This document shows, one piece after another, positions 1-10,859 of a stretch of DNA of 64,000 bases. The stretch comes from Callorhinus ursinus. Its lineage: Eukaryota > Chordata > Mammalia > Carnivora > Otariidae. Location of the stretch: positions 58,996,801 through 59,060,800 of the forward strand of contig NW_020312848.1 of the NCBI RefSeq assembly GCF_003265705.1. The letters are read 5' to 3'. The stretch's first letter is position 1. Each line of letters starts with the position of its first letter. The position numbers and the translations under genes were made by a program. Under the pieces are notes generated by a model, which ran no database searches, was not told where the DNA came from, and saw nothing but the letters and a program-made list of their open reading frames with translations.

Positions 1-107
1 GCAAACATGGAATAGATATTTCTGCCAAGAAGTTTTTGAATCAGCATAAGGAATGTATCAATTAAGATTTTTATTTAACTTGTAATTATATTTTTAATGT
101 AAAAATA

Positions 108-415
108 TTATGGTAACTGTCATAGCCAAGAGGAGTCTAAGAAAAAATGACCATATAAAATATAATGTGGTATTCTAAATGGGATACTGGAACAGAAAAA
201 GGACATTAAGTAAAAACTAAGGAAATCTGAATAAATGATGGGCTTTAGTTAATAATGTATCAGTATTGCTTCATTAATTATAAAAAATGTGCCACACTAA
301 TGTAAGATATTAATAATATAGGAAATTGAGCATAAGGTATATGGGAACTCTATACTCTTTGCAGTTTTTCTGCAGACTTAAAACAGTTCCAAAATGAAAA
401 GTACGTTTTAAAAAA
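108..415 (+). mobile_element. L1 3' end, old (L1MB/L1MC-like)
   Basis: This is the 3' untranslated end of an old LINE-1 in sense orientation. Diagnostic phrases include GGTAACTGTCATAGCCAAGAGG near 112, GGACATTAAGTAAAAACTAAG near 202, a TTAATAATGTATCAGTATTG stretch near 248 and GGGAACTCTATACTCTTTGC near 343, ending in an A-rich stretch. The order matches the 3' UTR of the mammalian L1MB/L1MC groups as I remember them. A homologous and longer copy lies at about 29990-30655 in the same orientation. Divergence is high, so the insertion predates carnivores. The true 5' limit may lie left of the window. Confidence 0.75.
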
Positions 416-1129
416 TACATTAAAATATGTTTTCCAGAGATAAGTATTCAAAAATAGTCTCTTATCCAGGGTTGGAATTGTCACTTCAGTTTACAAGCTT
501 CACAAAGATCAAACTTTTTAGCTCTTTTGGCACCACACTAGAGGAACCAAGTGGCAGGTTAACAGTCAGATGGCATCTTAATTTTTTCATGTTTATCATA
601 TCTGTTCATGGAATGGCAAGTGCACCCTAACACATTAACCAGTTTCTACAAGGACATTAATTTTATTATTTTTTCAGTGCATCATAAAACAATCTAGTTG
701 CAAAAATATTTGCTAACTTATGGTCATAAACTTAAAGTGGGTTTTACCTCTAGTTAAGAGAATCCCACAATTCCATCAGTAAGGTATAAAATACTTAGGA
801 CTCAAAGTTTTGACTCCATCTAGGATAAGTTGTACTTCTTTCTTCTAGCCAAACAACTTGCCAAATAGCAGGAACTCTGGGATAGCTGTGGCAGTGAAGA
901 TACTCTCTCTCCTGTGTTGGACCATGTGGTCATTAAACCCTATGGAAAGCCAGTCCCTTCCCCCCTTATCATTTCTGAGTTTTAGTATCTGAAGTAATGT
1001 TTATGCTTTCCTATGTGACAAAAACCTCCTAGTAGCATGCATCACTAGCACCAGTGTTCAGGCTAATCTCAGACCCCTTGTCAGCGAAATAGGTTGATGG
1101 TAGCATATGAAATGCAGCATGTTCTAGAT
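416..1129. other. AT-rich unique sequence
   Basis: No repeat, gene or RNA was recognised here. A 67-codon open frame at 427-630 has no recognisable family and no initiation context, and is treated as chance. Confidence 0.5.
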
Positions 1130-1130
1130 G

Positions 1131-1335
1131 CCAGACACAGCCAGATAAAGTTCTAAGTACTTTACAAATATTAAAGTTCATGTTTAACAAACCCTCTGAG
1201 ATTAGCACTATTATTAACTTAATTTTAGAGAAGAGGAAACCGGGGCCAGAAGTTTTAATTCACTTGCCCATGATAACCAACTCTTAAGTGTTGGAACCGG
1301 GTTTTGAACCCAGGTAGTGTAGGTACAAACTCTCA
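1131..1335 (-). repeat. MIR SINE (ancient)
   Basis: This is an antisense MIR. It reads AGAAGAGGAAACCGGGGCC, then CACTTGCCCATGATAACCAA and GGTTTTGAACCCAGG, the reverse complement of the MIR core and its tRNA-derived head. The upstream part (GCCAGACACAGCC ... CTAAGTACTTTACAAATATT) matches the MIR 3' side. It is diverged as expected for a repeat older than placental mammals. Confidence 0.85.
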
Positions 1336-1919
1336 TCACACACTGGCCCCCACCCCGAAACTTGTCAATGTGTGAAAAGATTGAGGAAAGCCTTGTTTTG
1401 GGAACTTGGACACCTAAATTCCAGCCCAACTTTAGCCAAAAGCACTTCATCTCAGTTTATTTATCAATAAATCAGTACCATTTTACTAGATCCCAGTTTC
1501 CTAAAGATTGTTTAGGGGAAGGGAACTACTTGACATGGATCTTTTAACAATCCTCCATAAATTTTGAAAAGTCTCTACCTAATGAGGACTAAATTCTTTT
1601 CTAACTACTGACTCCCTTGCATACTCGTGCCCAACTACCCTAGTCTCCTTAACTATTTCTTGAACATGTCAAGAACACTCCCAACTCAGGGCATTACAGT
1701 TTCTCTTTCTAGAGCATGCTTTCACTTGGAGAGCTCCATGGTTCATTCTCATTTTTTTTTTCAGACCTCTTCTCAAAAAATCACCTTATCAGGAGACCTC
1801 CACAAATCTTCCCTCACTCTGTGCACACAAACCCTTGTTACCATGCTTTGTTTTTCCCCAAAAAACTTATCATCATTTAAGATTATTATACATTTAATAC
1901 TCTAATTTGTTTTGTCCTG
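1336..1919. other. unique sequence
   Basis: No gene was recognised. A 92-codon frame at 1627-1905 is serine/leucine-rich, lacks a known domain and starts without an ATG, so it is treated as chance. Confidence 0.45.
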
Positions 1920-2035
1920 TTCCCCAAGCATGTGATCTTCTTGAGGGCAGAGACTAGTTTTGTTTACTAGTTCCAGCACGTGGTCTAGTGTAGGCATTCA
2001 ATAGGTATTTGTTGAATGAGTAAATGAATCTAAAA
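1920..2035 (+). repeat. L2 LINE 3' end
   Basis: The stretch GTGATCTTCTTGAGGGCAG followed by TAGGCATTCAATAGGTATTT and GTTGAATGAGTAAATGAA is the classic 3' terminus of LINE-2 (clock phrase 'CTTGAGGGCAGAGACT', then 'CAATAAATGTTTGTTGAATGAATG'). It is in sense orientation and diverged. Confidence 0.8.
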
Positions 2036-2256
2036 AACGTTGTATAACTTACAAAGTGTGTAGGGAGATGCACTGTGTAGTGGGATACACTTATTAATAA
2101 TATTTCTTTTCTTCCTTGGTAATTTATACATCCCAAGAATGATTTCTCCATTGGTTGAATACAATAAATTGTTACTATCTCATTTTCTGCACAGCAGAGG
2201 CATTTGGCTATAAATTCTTATAGTGTCATTTTTTTATCAGTGGGACTACGTGTAAG

Positions 2257-2299
2257 TTTTTTGTTTTTGTTTTTTTTGTTTTTTGTTTTGTTTTGTTTT
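2257..2299 (+). repeat. T-rich (TTTTG)n simple repeat
   Basis: This is an imperfect run of TTTTG/TTTTTG units. It immediately precedes a MIR fragment and has no flanking SINE head, so it is a simple low-complexity tract. Confidence 0.8.
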
Positions 2300-2309
2300 A
2301 CTTTTTCGA

Positions 2310-2410
2310 GACTGTGTTCTCAACTGTAACATGGGGATGATAACACCTATCTTGCAGATTTCTCTGAGGAGGAATACTTTGAAGATATTAAATTAAAGTT
2401 ATGGGAAATG
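2310..2410 (+). repeat. MIR fragment
   Basis: CTCAACTGTAACATGGGGAT, then GATAACACCTATCTTGCAG and a GAGGAGGAATACTTTGA stretch resemble the sense MIR 3' half (TCATCTGTAAAATGGGGATAATA... followed by GAGGATTAAATGA). Short and diverged. Confidence 0.6.
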
Positions 2411-3668
2411 TCAGGCTAATATACAACTGTCCATCATTGAAAGCATTTATGCCCTAACAGAATAGGATCCCAGACCAGTCCATTTGCATTATATCATAAG
2501 AACCCCACCTCTTCATCACTTCCCAAACCTGACACAAATGCTTCCTTTTCATCCAGATGATTGGAGCAACCTGAGATAAACTGCTTCTGCCTTAACCCAA
2601 ATTTTGTGAATTACCGACCTATATTATTTATTCATACCAATGCCTCCCTTCATTGACAATGAATAATTGAGAGTTGATTATGTTTAAGAAGATCAACAAT
2701 CCCATGGTTCAATTCACTTTTCAAAGCACAGAATTCACCAACCTTCAAAAGAGCAGAGGAATTAGTCCATTTCAAAAAACACGATGCAATACACGATTTT
2801 TTGAAAATTGGTAATGATATTAATGAAAAATATAGATTAAAAATAAAGAACTGATAGAATAGTAAGAAATATTTTAATATATACTTTATTTCATTGTAAA
2901 TATTAGACATTAAACATTACTTAAATATAAATATTAAAATTCTTTGTATATATTATGGTCAGTTTTTTCAAAACTTTTTTTTAATTTGCTTATAAAAAAT
3001 TTCATTGAATCTATTGGGCTATATTAGCATCGCATTAGCTTCTTCTAACCTTCAGAAATTAAGAAAAGGTAGCAATTATACTCTTAACAATTTGCTTTAG
3101 AATCAACTAATTAATCATTCATTGCCTATGGCACTAATAAGTCATTAGTCCTGTGGGGGCTCATTATAAGGAGCAATATGTAGACAGGTTCATTTAGGTA
3201 ATCCTTTCTGAATGTTGATGAGGTTATTTGTAGATGATACATGCATGTTAGGATCAATTATAACAAATTAGGGAGAGTTTTTTCTCCTTTTTTATAAAGG
3301 CAGGAAAGATAAACTTTCTAAAACAACTAAGAATTACAGTTTTGAGATGCCTTTGAAGTTTCTTTAGAATGGATAAATGGAGCGATTTTCTAATGAAACG
3401 CAGTCATGATGTCTTAATCTATTAACCTGAGCAGCTCACAAAATTCTAATGACTGTGCACACATATTCTGAAGCATGTTTTGAGAAATGCACATTTGTAA
3501 GGTTTTAACCTCTTGAGACTTTGAAGCCAACAAATATAGGCAATCAATAGTCACATTATATTGTTATTTTTCTCCTCAAACAAAAATTTTTTATTATCTA
3601 ATTCATTTAGCTTTTAAATTATCTTTACACTTATGATACAGATTTAGGTTGTGTCTATGTGAGATTAG
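2411..3668. other. AT-rich unique sequence
   Basis: About 1.25 kb with no recognised repeat or gene. An 86-codon antisense frame (2650-2910) is Phe/Ile/Leu-rich because of AT composition and shows no domain. Confidence 0.5.
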
Positions 3669-3684
3669 AGAATTTAACATTTTC

Positions 3685-3860
3685 GGGGTGCCTGGGTGGC
3701 TCAGTAGGTTAAGCATCTGCCTTCAGATCATAATCTTGGGGGTCCTGGGATCTGGCCACATGAGGCTCCTGCTCAGCAGGGAGTCGGTTTCTCCCTGTCC
3801 CTCTGCCCCTCCCCCTGTGTACTCTCTCTCTCTCATAAATAAATAAAATCTTTTAAAAAA
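3685..3860 (+). mobile_element. tRNA-derived carnivore SINE
   Basis: The insertion begins GGGGTGCCTGGGTGGCTCAG (box A region), continues through the CTGCTCAGCAGGGAG body and a CT-rich stretch, and ends in an AAATAAATAAAATC tail. It is flanked by a perfect 16-bp target-site duplication, AGAATTTAACATTTTC, at 3669-3684 and 3861-3876. The region normally holding box B (GGATCGAGCC) reads GGATCTGGCC, so the internal pol III promoter is probably impaired. The intact duplication marks a lineage-specific insertion. Confidence 0.95.
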
Positions 3861-3876
3861 AGAATTTAACATTTTC

Positions 3877-4940
3877 ATAGACTCAGGTACTCCATTTTTA
3901 AAAACAAATTATTGGAATGAATTTTTTTTCATGGAAGTGACCTTCCCATTACACTAAGTTAATGAAATTAGGCAGTTGCTTTGGTTTAGATAGACACAAG
4001 GTAAGTAGATGAGCATAAAGATACAGAAAAACCTTGTTCTATTTTAATTTTTTCCTAATTGCCAATTGTTTATCTGTCTGTATATGTAAGTATAGAAAAA
4101 TATATCAAGGTAAAATTCACATTTAATGTGAAAACAATTATTTTAAGAAACTAATAAGGTGATTTAAAATATCCAACCAAAGGTCTTAAAACGACTGTAT
4201 ACTTCAAGAATTGTTTTGAGGACAGTTTGATTGAAACCATGTTACTACTCTAACAAAACACACAGACTAACATTCAATGTGTTATTAATAACAAGTTAAA
4301 CCTACTAATGAGCATTTAAATATGAATTGCTTAACAGTAACGGCCCAAACTCTGGCCTTGTGTGTTTACGTGTTGCTTCCACTGAGGTTAAGGGGACATA
4401 TGCTGGAAGGACCAGGCCACTGATATGATGATTTATTTCTTAATCTATAGCGTATTCATATTTAGAGTTGCCTGGAAAAGATGTTACAAATATAAGAGAT
4501 ATGAGTTGAATCTGATTCTCACATTAAAAAACTAGTATGATTGAAGGTTTTGCTCGTGACTGATGACCTGCTCCGATTCTTACCTGTCCACACCAAAAAC
4601 CCAGAAGGCAAAGAATGCTTTGTAACTGTCAAAAATGCAAAAACACTGTCAAAAGAACATGAAATCAGTTGTGAAGCAGAAGTCATGGTTCAGTTTTCTC
4701 AAAGACAAGTATATAAATTGCAAATGCGCATGTTATAAGCACCCCACAAATATATGTCACACAACGCCCAGGGGGACTGATACCTAGTTCTTATGGATTA
4801 AACCAAACATCGTATTTAGTCAATTATAATTTATATCCCTATCTAACATAAATATTTATAAAGTGTATTTAAACAGGACCTTCCAGTACCCAATCTTGTA
4901 AAGTTGTGAGGGTTTGTGCATGTTTGTTTGTTTTTTTGCT
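3877..4940. other. unique sequence
   Basis: No repeat recognised. A 65-codon frame at 4541-4738 has a mixed, non-low-complexity composition but no recognisable family, no ATG at its listed start and no splice or poly(A) context. It is the only frame here that gave me pause, and I do not call it a gene. Confidence 0.4.
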
Positions 4941-4942
4941 TT

Positions 4943-4986
<44 letters not shown>

Positions 4987-5012
4987 TCGTTCTTTCTTTC
5001 TTTCTTTCTTTT
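4941..5012 (+). repeat. (TTTC)n microsatellite
   Basis: About 18 near-perfect TTTC units with a single interruption (TTTCG at about 4989). No SINE head was found on either side, so it does not look like the tail of a young insertion. Length polymorphism between individuals is likely. Confidence 0.95.
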
Positions 5013-5454
5013 TACTTATTTATAAAGGAGTTTATTACAACAAATTAGATGGTGAACGTGTACTTCCAAATGAATTTTGAAGTCAGGAAGTTCACTCCTA
5101 CTTAAATTGCATTCTTATTCCATTTTTAAAAGCTATTACTCTCTTGTATTATTTCATAGGGTTAAAAGGCCTCCAACCTGTACTTGGTGTTATTTGCACA
5201 CCCAAAATGACAAGTAGTTTTAGGTTGTTCACACTCTTCCTATTCACATACCCTCCCACCTGCCTAGTTGACCTGCTCATACTCCCTCTCTCAGCTCCTG
5301 CTTTCCGGCCACTTCCTCTTCTATATTCTTGCCCTTCAGTCTCCCTTCACATCAAGGTTATCTGTCATGGCCCAGTGGAAAAGCATATATTTTGTAAAGA
5401 CTTTACTCATCTCTACATCTGCAAGTGTATATTCCTTTCTCTGAGTTTAATGGC
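5013..5454. other. unique sequence
   Basis: No repeat recognised. A 126-codon frame spans 5144-5524; it starts at a non-ATG codon, is rich in Leu, Ser and Pro, has no domain and runs into the old repeat that follows. Treated as chance. Confidence 0.4.
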
Positions 5455-6040
5455 AGTTATCAGGCAGGATCCAATCAGAATAGCATCCCATGCCACTTGT
5501 TTTACCAGAGAGAATTTAATTTAGAATTAAACAGGTGTATTAGAGCAAAGGGAGAGGGGGACTTTGAGGTTATACGGAGACCATAATTGCAGGAAGGAGA
5601 TATTACCCCTAGTGCTGGGAGAACAGAAGAAAGATGTTGGGATTATGAGAGCCTAGAAGCTCAGAGAAAGGTCCCTTTGGGACTGGGACTTAGAGCTCTA
5701 AGAAGGGATATGCCCCATCGCTGCTGGTGCCGCAGGAACTCAGCGGAGGTCCCCCCACAGAATCAGGACTTCGAATTCTGAGAATGAGGCATCCCAGCTC
5801 TCTGGGGCTTGTATCCAGTTCAGGGACTGAGAGGGGAAATGGCACTTGGAACTAACTGATGATGTGAAGATGAAGAGTCTGTTGCTGGGATGATGTTGAT
5901 AGGAGCAGGAAGCAAAACAGTGGAATGGCATATCCCTCTCCCTCCTTCAACCATCTATTCTTTTGGTTGGGGAAAACTAACAGGGAGCCAACTGGCAAAA
6001 GAGAAGCCAGCTCCAGCATCACAAAACAGCATAGAACTAT
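5455..6040. repeat. unclassified ancient interspersed repeat
   Basis: The sequence runs from GAGAGAATTTAATTTAGAATT through CAGGTGTATTAGAGC, CTGCTGGTGCCGCAGG and CCTCTCCCTCCTTCAACC to GGGAGCCAACTGGCAAAAG. This order recalls a widespread old mammalian repeat (an AATTTAATA... GGTGTTGG... CTGCTGCTGCC... CCATTGGCC... GGGAGCC pattern), but I cannot name the family. It is more GC-rich than its surroundings. The short antisense and sense frames here (5587-5781, 5740-5931, 5852-6073) are taken as chance. Confidence 0.4.
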
Positions 6041-6129
6041 GACATTGAAAGATAACAACTTAATAACCAGCACCTTAGCATTTTAATTAAACCTCTTCCT
6101 GATGCTTAGCATTTTCTTCCTTCTAATGT

Positions 6130-6245
6130 AGTGCTCTGTATTATCTTATCTTCTATCAGTCTCTAAGATCCTTGAGAATAATATCTGGATATGATTCATC
6201 TAATCCAAATTTCAATTAATATTGTTGAATAAATGAATATATAAA
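6130..6245 (+). repeat. L2 3' end, degraded
   Basis: TCTAAGATCCTTGAGAATAA followed, after about 45 bases, by AATATTGTTGAATAAATGAA matches the L2 terminus (CTTGAGGGCAG ... TTTGTTGAATGAATGAA). Weak but in the right order and spacing. Confidence 0.5.
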
Positions 6246-7559
6246 TTCCCCAAAATCAAAGGCCTTTCCTTTTCAATGATAAGTACTGAATGTTTTATTA
6301 TAAAAGAAGATCATTAGAAAATTAGTTTCTCTTTTACTTGACACTTCAAATAATTTTTCTAGGATTTTATTGAGTATGCTTATGATAACACATGTATCCA
6401 AACAAATACACACAAGAGAGTGTTCTTTTTAAAATTAATCTTTTGGTAGTCTATATAATTATGCAAACGTTGCTTCAGGTTTTCAAAAGATTTATTATTT
6501 CTTAGTCCAGCCTTACCCTTTTCTCCACTAAGGGAAAGTGAGAACAGAATCCCAGAAAGAGCCCGTTGATGGTGTTCCAGAGCTGAGCCACCTGAAGGAA
6601 GAAGTCGTGTAGGCTAGTGCATGAAACAGCTGAGGAAGAAACTAAGGGTTCAGGATGAAGATCTTTGTGCTGCTCACATCCAGAAATGATTTACTGGCAC
6701 AAGTCTATGTGTGTACTGGCTTATTCTCCCAGCACTGTAAGTTGAGCTCATGCGGGTGAATCAGGTGAGCTTCATTAATGTAAATAGTCTGTATTTAACT
6801 TGACAGAGATGGGACCTGCAAATACATATCCACACATATGAAATACACATGTATATACTCAAACATGTAGGGCTTATATGTTCCATTTCAGAGCTATAGG
6901 AAGACTTTTTAATGGATGGAAAGGTTTTACAATGTGGTCTTTCTATAACAACTAATTTGGACAGGCCCTAAAAAGTGTTACATAGAATTCTAAATAAAAC
7001 TCTGGAGATTGTTCTGAGAAGTATGAAATCAGCATGATACCTCGTTGTCAAAATTTCATTTGCTCCAAAGGAAACAATTTGTTCCAGTGAAATAATTTTA
7101 TGTATAGCATGTCAGGTTCTAATCAGTGCAACAGAGGTAAACCAGGAATTGATTATTCATTTTACAAATTATTGACAAGATTACTTTTATTAAAGTAACC
7201 CCACTGCATATTTAGAAAGCAATTCCATTTATCAAAATTGGATTTGCACACAATTTCACAGGTAATGATTTTTTAGTGAATTGATCTGTATTGCCTGAGG
7301 CACAATCATAGTTAAAACTGATGAGAGTTAGACTTTGTTAATGATATATTCAATATCCTTTTTGAAGAAAAGAAGGAAAATGTTATTCCCAGTATAGTTG
7401 TTGAGTCAGAATCACATCTTCCGTAACTGCTTCTGTAACTGTTGTTCACTCATACCATCCATAGCTGAAGTTCAAGTTATAATTAATATCAGTAAGCTGT
7501 GGAGTATCAGCAAAATCACTCTTTAGTGTCTGATTTCTAAAAGAAACAGTTGCAGCATC
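6246..7559. other. unique sequence
   Basis: No gene or confident repeat over 1.3 kb. AT-rich. Nothing supports exons or an RNA gene. Confidence 0.5.
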
Positions 7560-7780
7560 GTAGTCAAAAAGCAGAGGATTTGGGTTAAAATTACAATCTC
7601 CTTAACTTACTAGCTATGTGACCTTAGACAAATTATGTAAGTTATCTGAACCTCTCAATATACAAAATAAGGAGACTTATATCCATCTCTTAAATTTATG
7701 TCGATTAAAAAATTAGGAGGTCCAGTGCTTAGCACAGAGCTTCAATGAAGGGTAGCTGTTATGAATACAGTACTACTGTC
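7560..7780 (+). repeat. MIR SINE (sense)
   Basis: CTTACTAGCTATGTGACCTT, then AGACAAATTATGTAAGTTAT and CTGAACCTCTCAATATAC match the MIR core in sense orientation. AGTGCTTAGCACAGAGC further downstream matches the 3' LINE-related tail. Near full length, diverged. Confidence 0.85.
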
Positions 7781-8430
7781 AAGCTTAACCATTTTTATCT
7801 ATCTTCAATACATAGGGAACATGAATAACTTATAAGGATATTCATTTCAGGAGTGAATTTAAATACAGATCCTCTTGCATTCCATACCAGTTTTCAATCA
7901 CATACTACTCTTAATCTAAAGCCTCTTGTGCTAGTTAAATAACACATTTTAAAAATTTTACACGAGTATGTGCTATAAGCCTTCTTAGAAGACTTGAGCA
8001 TGCAGTTTGACCCCTCTATACCCTATACACTTCTCTGGGGCAAAGTGATTTCAGCCATTTATTAGTAGCATATTCTATAGGCACTTCGTGGCTAGAGAGT
8101 ATGCAATCATCTGAAGAAAGAGTTCATTAAATAGAGATCTATGGTTTTCTCTCTATCGAAGATAAGCATCAGGTCTGGAAATTTTAAAAGAAATGGATGG
8201 GAAATTGCACGTGTGTAACATGATACTTGACCCTTTATGTGTGTTATCTCATGATCAGAAAGATTCTGCTGTAACATTTTTCTAAGGCAAATCTATACTA
8301 TCCTGTCCATCCAAGAAGTCTTTCCTGGCAAGAAAAATTTGACTGACTAGTGTTGACTCACCACAATTTTCATTATAAAAACATTAAAAAAAAATTCAGT
8401 TGAGACATTGAGACAAATGTTAACTACTTA
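7781..8430. other. unique sequence
   Basis: Nothing recognised apart from short A-runs near 8384-8392. Confidence 0.5.
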
Positions 8431-8446
8431 AAAATAAAGTAACCTA

Positions 8447-8662
8447 GGGGTGCGTGGGTGGCTCAGGCGATTAAATATCTGCCTTCGGCTCAGGCCATGA
8501 TCCTAGAGTCCTGGGATCAAGCCCCGTATCAGGCTCCCTGTTCAGCGGGGAGTCTGCTTCTCCCTCTCTCTCTGCCGCTCCCCCTGCCTGTGTGCTCTCT
8601 GGCTGTTTCTCTCTCTTAAGAAAATAAATGGAAGGAAGGAAGGAAGGAAGGAAGGAAGGAAA

Positions 8663-8701
<39 letters not shown>

Positions 8702-8712
8702 AATTTTAAAAA
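8447..8712 (+). mobile_element. carnivore SINE with expanded tail
   Basis: The head is GGGGTGCGTGGGTGGCTCAG, followed by GGGATCAAGCCCCGTATCAG (box B region) and a CT-rich body. The tail has expanded into two successive arrays, about eight GGAA units at 8630-8661 and about ten AAAT units at 8662-8702. Imperfect flanking duplications are AATAAAGTAACCTA (to 8446) and AATAGAGTAACCTA (to 8729). The unusual length of 266 bases is due to the tail. Confidence 0.93.
8630..8702 (+). repeat. compound (GGAA)n(AAAT)n microsatellite
   Basis: Two adjacent tetranucleotide arrays grown out of the SINE poly-A tail. GGAA arrays can be bound by ETS-family factors in other contexts; here that is only a possibility. 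Confidence 0.95.
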
Positions 8713-8729
8713 AATAATAGAGTAACCTA

Positions 8730-9112
8730 AAGAACAAAATGAAGCAAATAGCTTAGGTATCAAACAAAGGATAAGATGTTAAATCAATAAGTTCTTATGA
8801 TTTTTCCCCTTGAAATATCTGGAAAATTATCACATTGTTAACTTCATTTGAATTCAGTAGATTCTCCCTAAAAGTCATCGTTATACTAAACCATCTGCTA
8901 GAATAAAGTTCAACAATGAAGATACATACATGGATTATATTCATTCATTCTATAAGCATGTGGATATGATGTGGAAATATTGTTAGAATGAATCTAAATT
9001 TAATTATATTCGTTATGTAGGCAAGAAATATGGAATCCGAGCTAAATTAGTAAATAGATGAGAAATGAAGAACTGAAACAACAATTTGTTTCAATATGAT
9101 AGCATTTTGCCA
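8730..9112. other. unique sequence
   Basis: Nothing recognised; AT-rich. Confidence 0.5.
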
Positions 9113-9712
9113 TAGAATGGATAATGGCTCCCAAAGATGTCCATGCTCTAATCCCTGAAACATGTGAATATGTTTCTTTACCTGGCCAAAGAGACTTTGC
9201 AGATGTCATTAAGATTGCGGATATTAAATATCATGAATTTTCCAGGTAGTTCCAATTTAATCACATGACCTCTTAAAAGCCGGTAACTTTCTCTAGCTGG
9301 AAGAAGAGACACCACAGAAGAGAAAGTCTGAGAGATCTGAAGCCTGAGACGGACTGGACATGCTAGTTTGAAAATAGGGACAAGGTGACAAAGAATACAG
9401 GTAGCTTTAAGGAGCTGAGTGTGGCTCTTGGCTGATAGCAAGGAAAGAGGGACCTCAGTCCTACAACAAGGAACTAAATTCAGCTGATAACCTGGATGAG
9501 CTTGGAAATGGTTTCTTCTGAGAATATATCTCATGATTCCACCTAAGGCCCTCAATCAACTGACACCGTGAATTCAGTTCAGTGAGACCAGGAGCAGAGA
9601 AACCAGCAGCTTCCACCTGGACTTTGGACCTAGAATACTGAGATAATAAACTTATGTTGTTTTAATTCACTTACTTTGTGGTAATTTATTATGGAATCAA
9701 TAGAAAACTAGT
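9113..9712 (-). mobile_element. MaLR-like (MLT1-type) solo LTR
   Basis: Read on the minus strand it begins GAACTAGTTTTCTATTGATT, continues AATAAATTACCACAAAGTA and AACATAAGTTTATTATCTC, and ends near GGACATCTTTGGGAGCCATT. This is the arrangement of a widespread mammalian LTR whose start reads ACTAGTTTCCTATTGCTGC and whose end reads CATCTTTGGGGG. No internal region is attached, so it is a solo LTR. The exact subfamily is uncertain. A 125-codon antisense frame inside (9178-9555) is not a viral gene and has no recognised domain. Confidence 0.6.
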
Positions 9713-10229
9713 TCTCAATTCTCTTTCATCAGAAAGTGTCACTTCATTAACAGAACCATCAGGAGAAATAAAACTTAAAAAAATAAATAAATAAAATCTA
9801 CTCCTATATAGTTGGGGTTTTTATACTCAAGCCTGACTCATTACCTTCATATTTATTTAAAATAGTTTCTAAAATTCTTATGTGATTGAAGTTAATGTAA
9901 TATTTATGCAATCAGAGTTAATGTTAAGACATATAATGATTTTATCAGGTAAGCCATGAATATAAATTACAAATTATCATAATTATTTAAGATCATAATA
10001 TTTGCATGGTGAAAATATTTTTTCAAAAGTGATGGTTGTTCTCATTAATTTAGTGAGTACACTTTCACAATGAATATATTAACAATAGTTCTTTGCAATG
10101 AATAAATAATAATAACCATATAAGAATAAAAATAATTAAAATATGGGTGGAAGAGTCCTTGTTTAAATAGTTTTGTCTGCTATTTATGCATAATATGAGT
10201 TAGCAGAGGATATGGTACTTAACAAATCT
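9713..10229. other. AT-rich unique sequence
   Basis: No recognised feature; includes a short AAAT run at about 9778-9795. Confidence 0.5.
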
Positions 10230-10640
10230 TATTTCAGTAATCCCAATTCTGAGAACTTATTTTAATGAAACTTCTAAGTATGAAAGAGTTATGCATAAGG
10301 ATATTCATTACGGTGTCATTTATGGTAACAAAAATATTGAAGTGAACTAGGCAATAGGGAAATGCTTACCCAAGTTCTGGGATACAGACTCAACAAAATA
10401 TAATGCACTTATAGAAAAGATAGTTGTGAGTATATAGTAACTCAAAACATTATGATTTTACTGAAAATATATAAAAATCCTGTTTATTAAGATTATAATT
10501 ATTTTAAAATTTTAATATTTAAAAAGGAAGAGAATACATACAAATATTAATAGTTCTTTTGGATAATAGAATTACGGTGATAGCTCGTTTGTATTTTCAA
10601 ACAATTTATGGTTATATGACTTCTACAATTTTATTGAGAT
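10230..10640 (+). mobile_element. old L1 3'-region fragment
   Basis: The phrases GGATATTCATTACGGTGTCA, TATGGTAACAAAAATATTGA, GGCAATAGGGAAATGC, ACAAAATATAATGCACTTAT and, later, GGATAATAGAATTACGGTGA follow the order of the L1M ORF2 end and 3' UTR (…GTAGTATTGTTTATAATAGC…, …AATGTCCATCAATAGGGG…, …TACCTCTGGGTAGTGGAATTA…). Highly diverged. No reading frame survives. Confidence 0.6.
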
Positions 10641-10859
10641 GTATTAAAAGTAAATATCTGAATTATCGTGCCTATTTCTTAAACCCTTGAAGTCCAATTA
10701 TATTCTAGTCTTTCTTCTCACCTAGTTCAGTAGCTTGATGGAGTCTAAAGTTGGACAGGAATAGGTGTTATGCTTATAGTAAAATAGAAAATCAAAACAA
10801 ACAAACAAACAAAAGCCGCCTGAAAATGAGGAAGAAAACACTGACCCTTGAGATTTTGC
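10641..10859. other. unique sequence with (AAAC)n run
   Basis: Contains a short CAAA repeat at about 10794-10813; otherwise nothing was recognised. Confidence 0.5.

Noticed and set aside
3685..3760. tRNA-like sequence with box A and box B
   Set aside because: It is the head of a tRNA-derived SINE; no copy in the window could fold into an intact tRNA gene with proper acceptor pairing.
4941..5012. Regular short repeats considered as a CRISPR array
   Set aside because: Tandem tetranucleotides without spacers, in vertebrate DNA.
5144..5524. 126-codon sense open frame
   Set aside because: Non-ATG start, no domain, composition as expected from pyrimidine-rich sequence, and runs into an old repeat.
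8471..8763. Antisense frames with repeated Leu-Phe-Ile-Tyr and Phe-Leu-Pro-Ser units resembling membrane segments
   Set aside because: They translate the (GGAA)n(AAAT)n SINE tail.
9178..9555. 125-codon antisense open frame
   Set aside because: Lies wholly inside a MaLR-like LTR, which does not encode protein.
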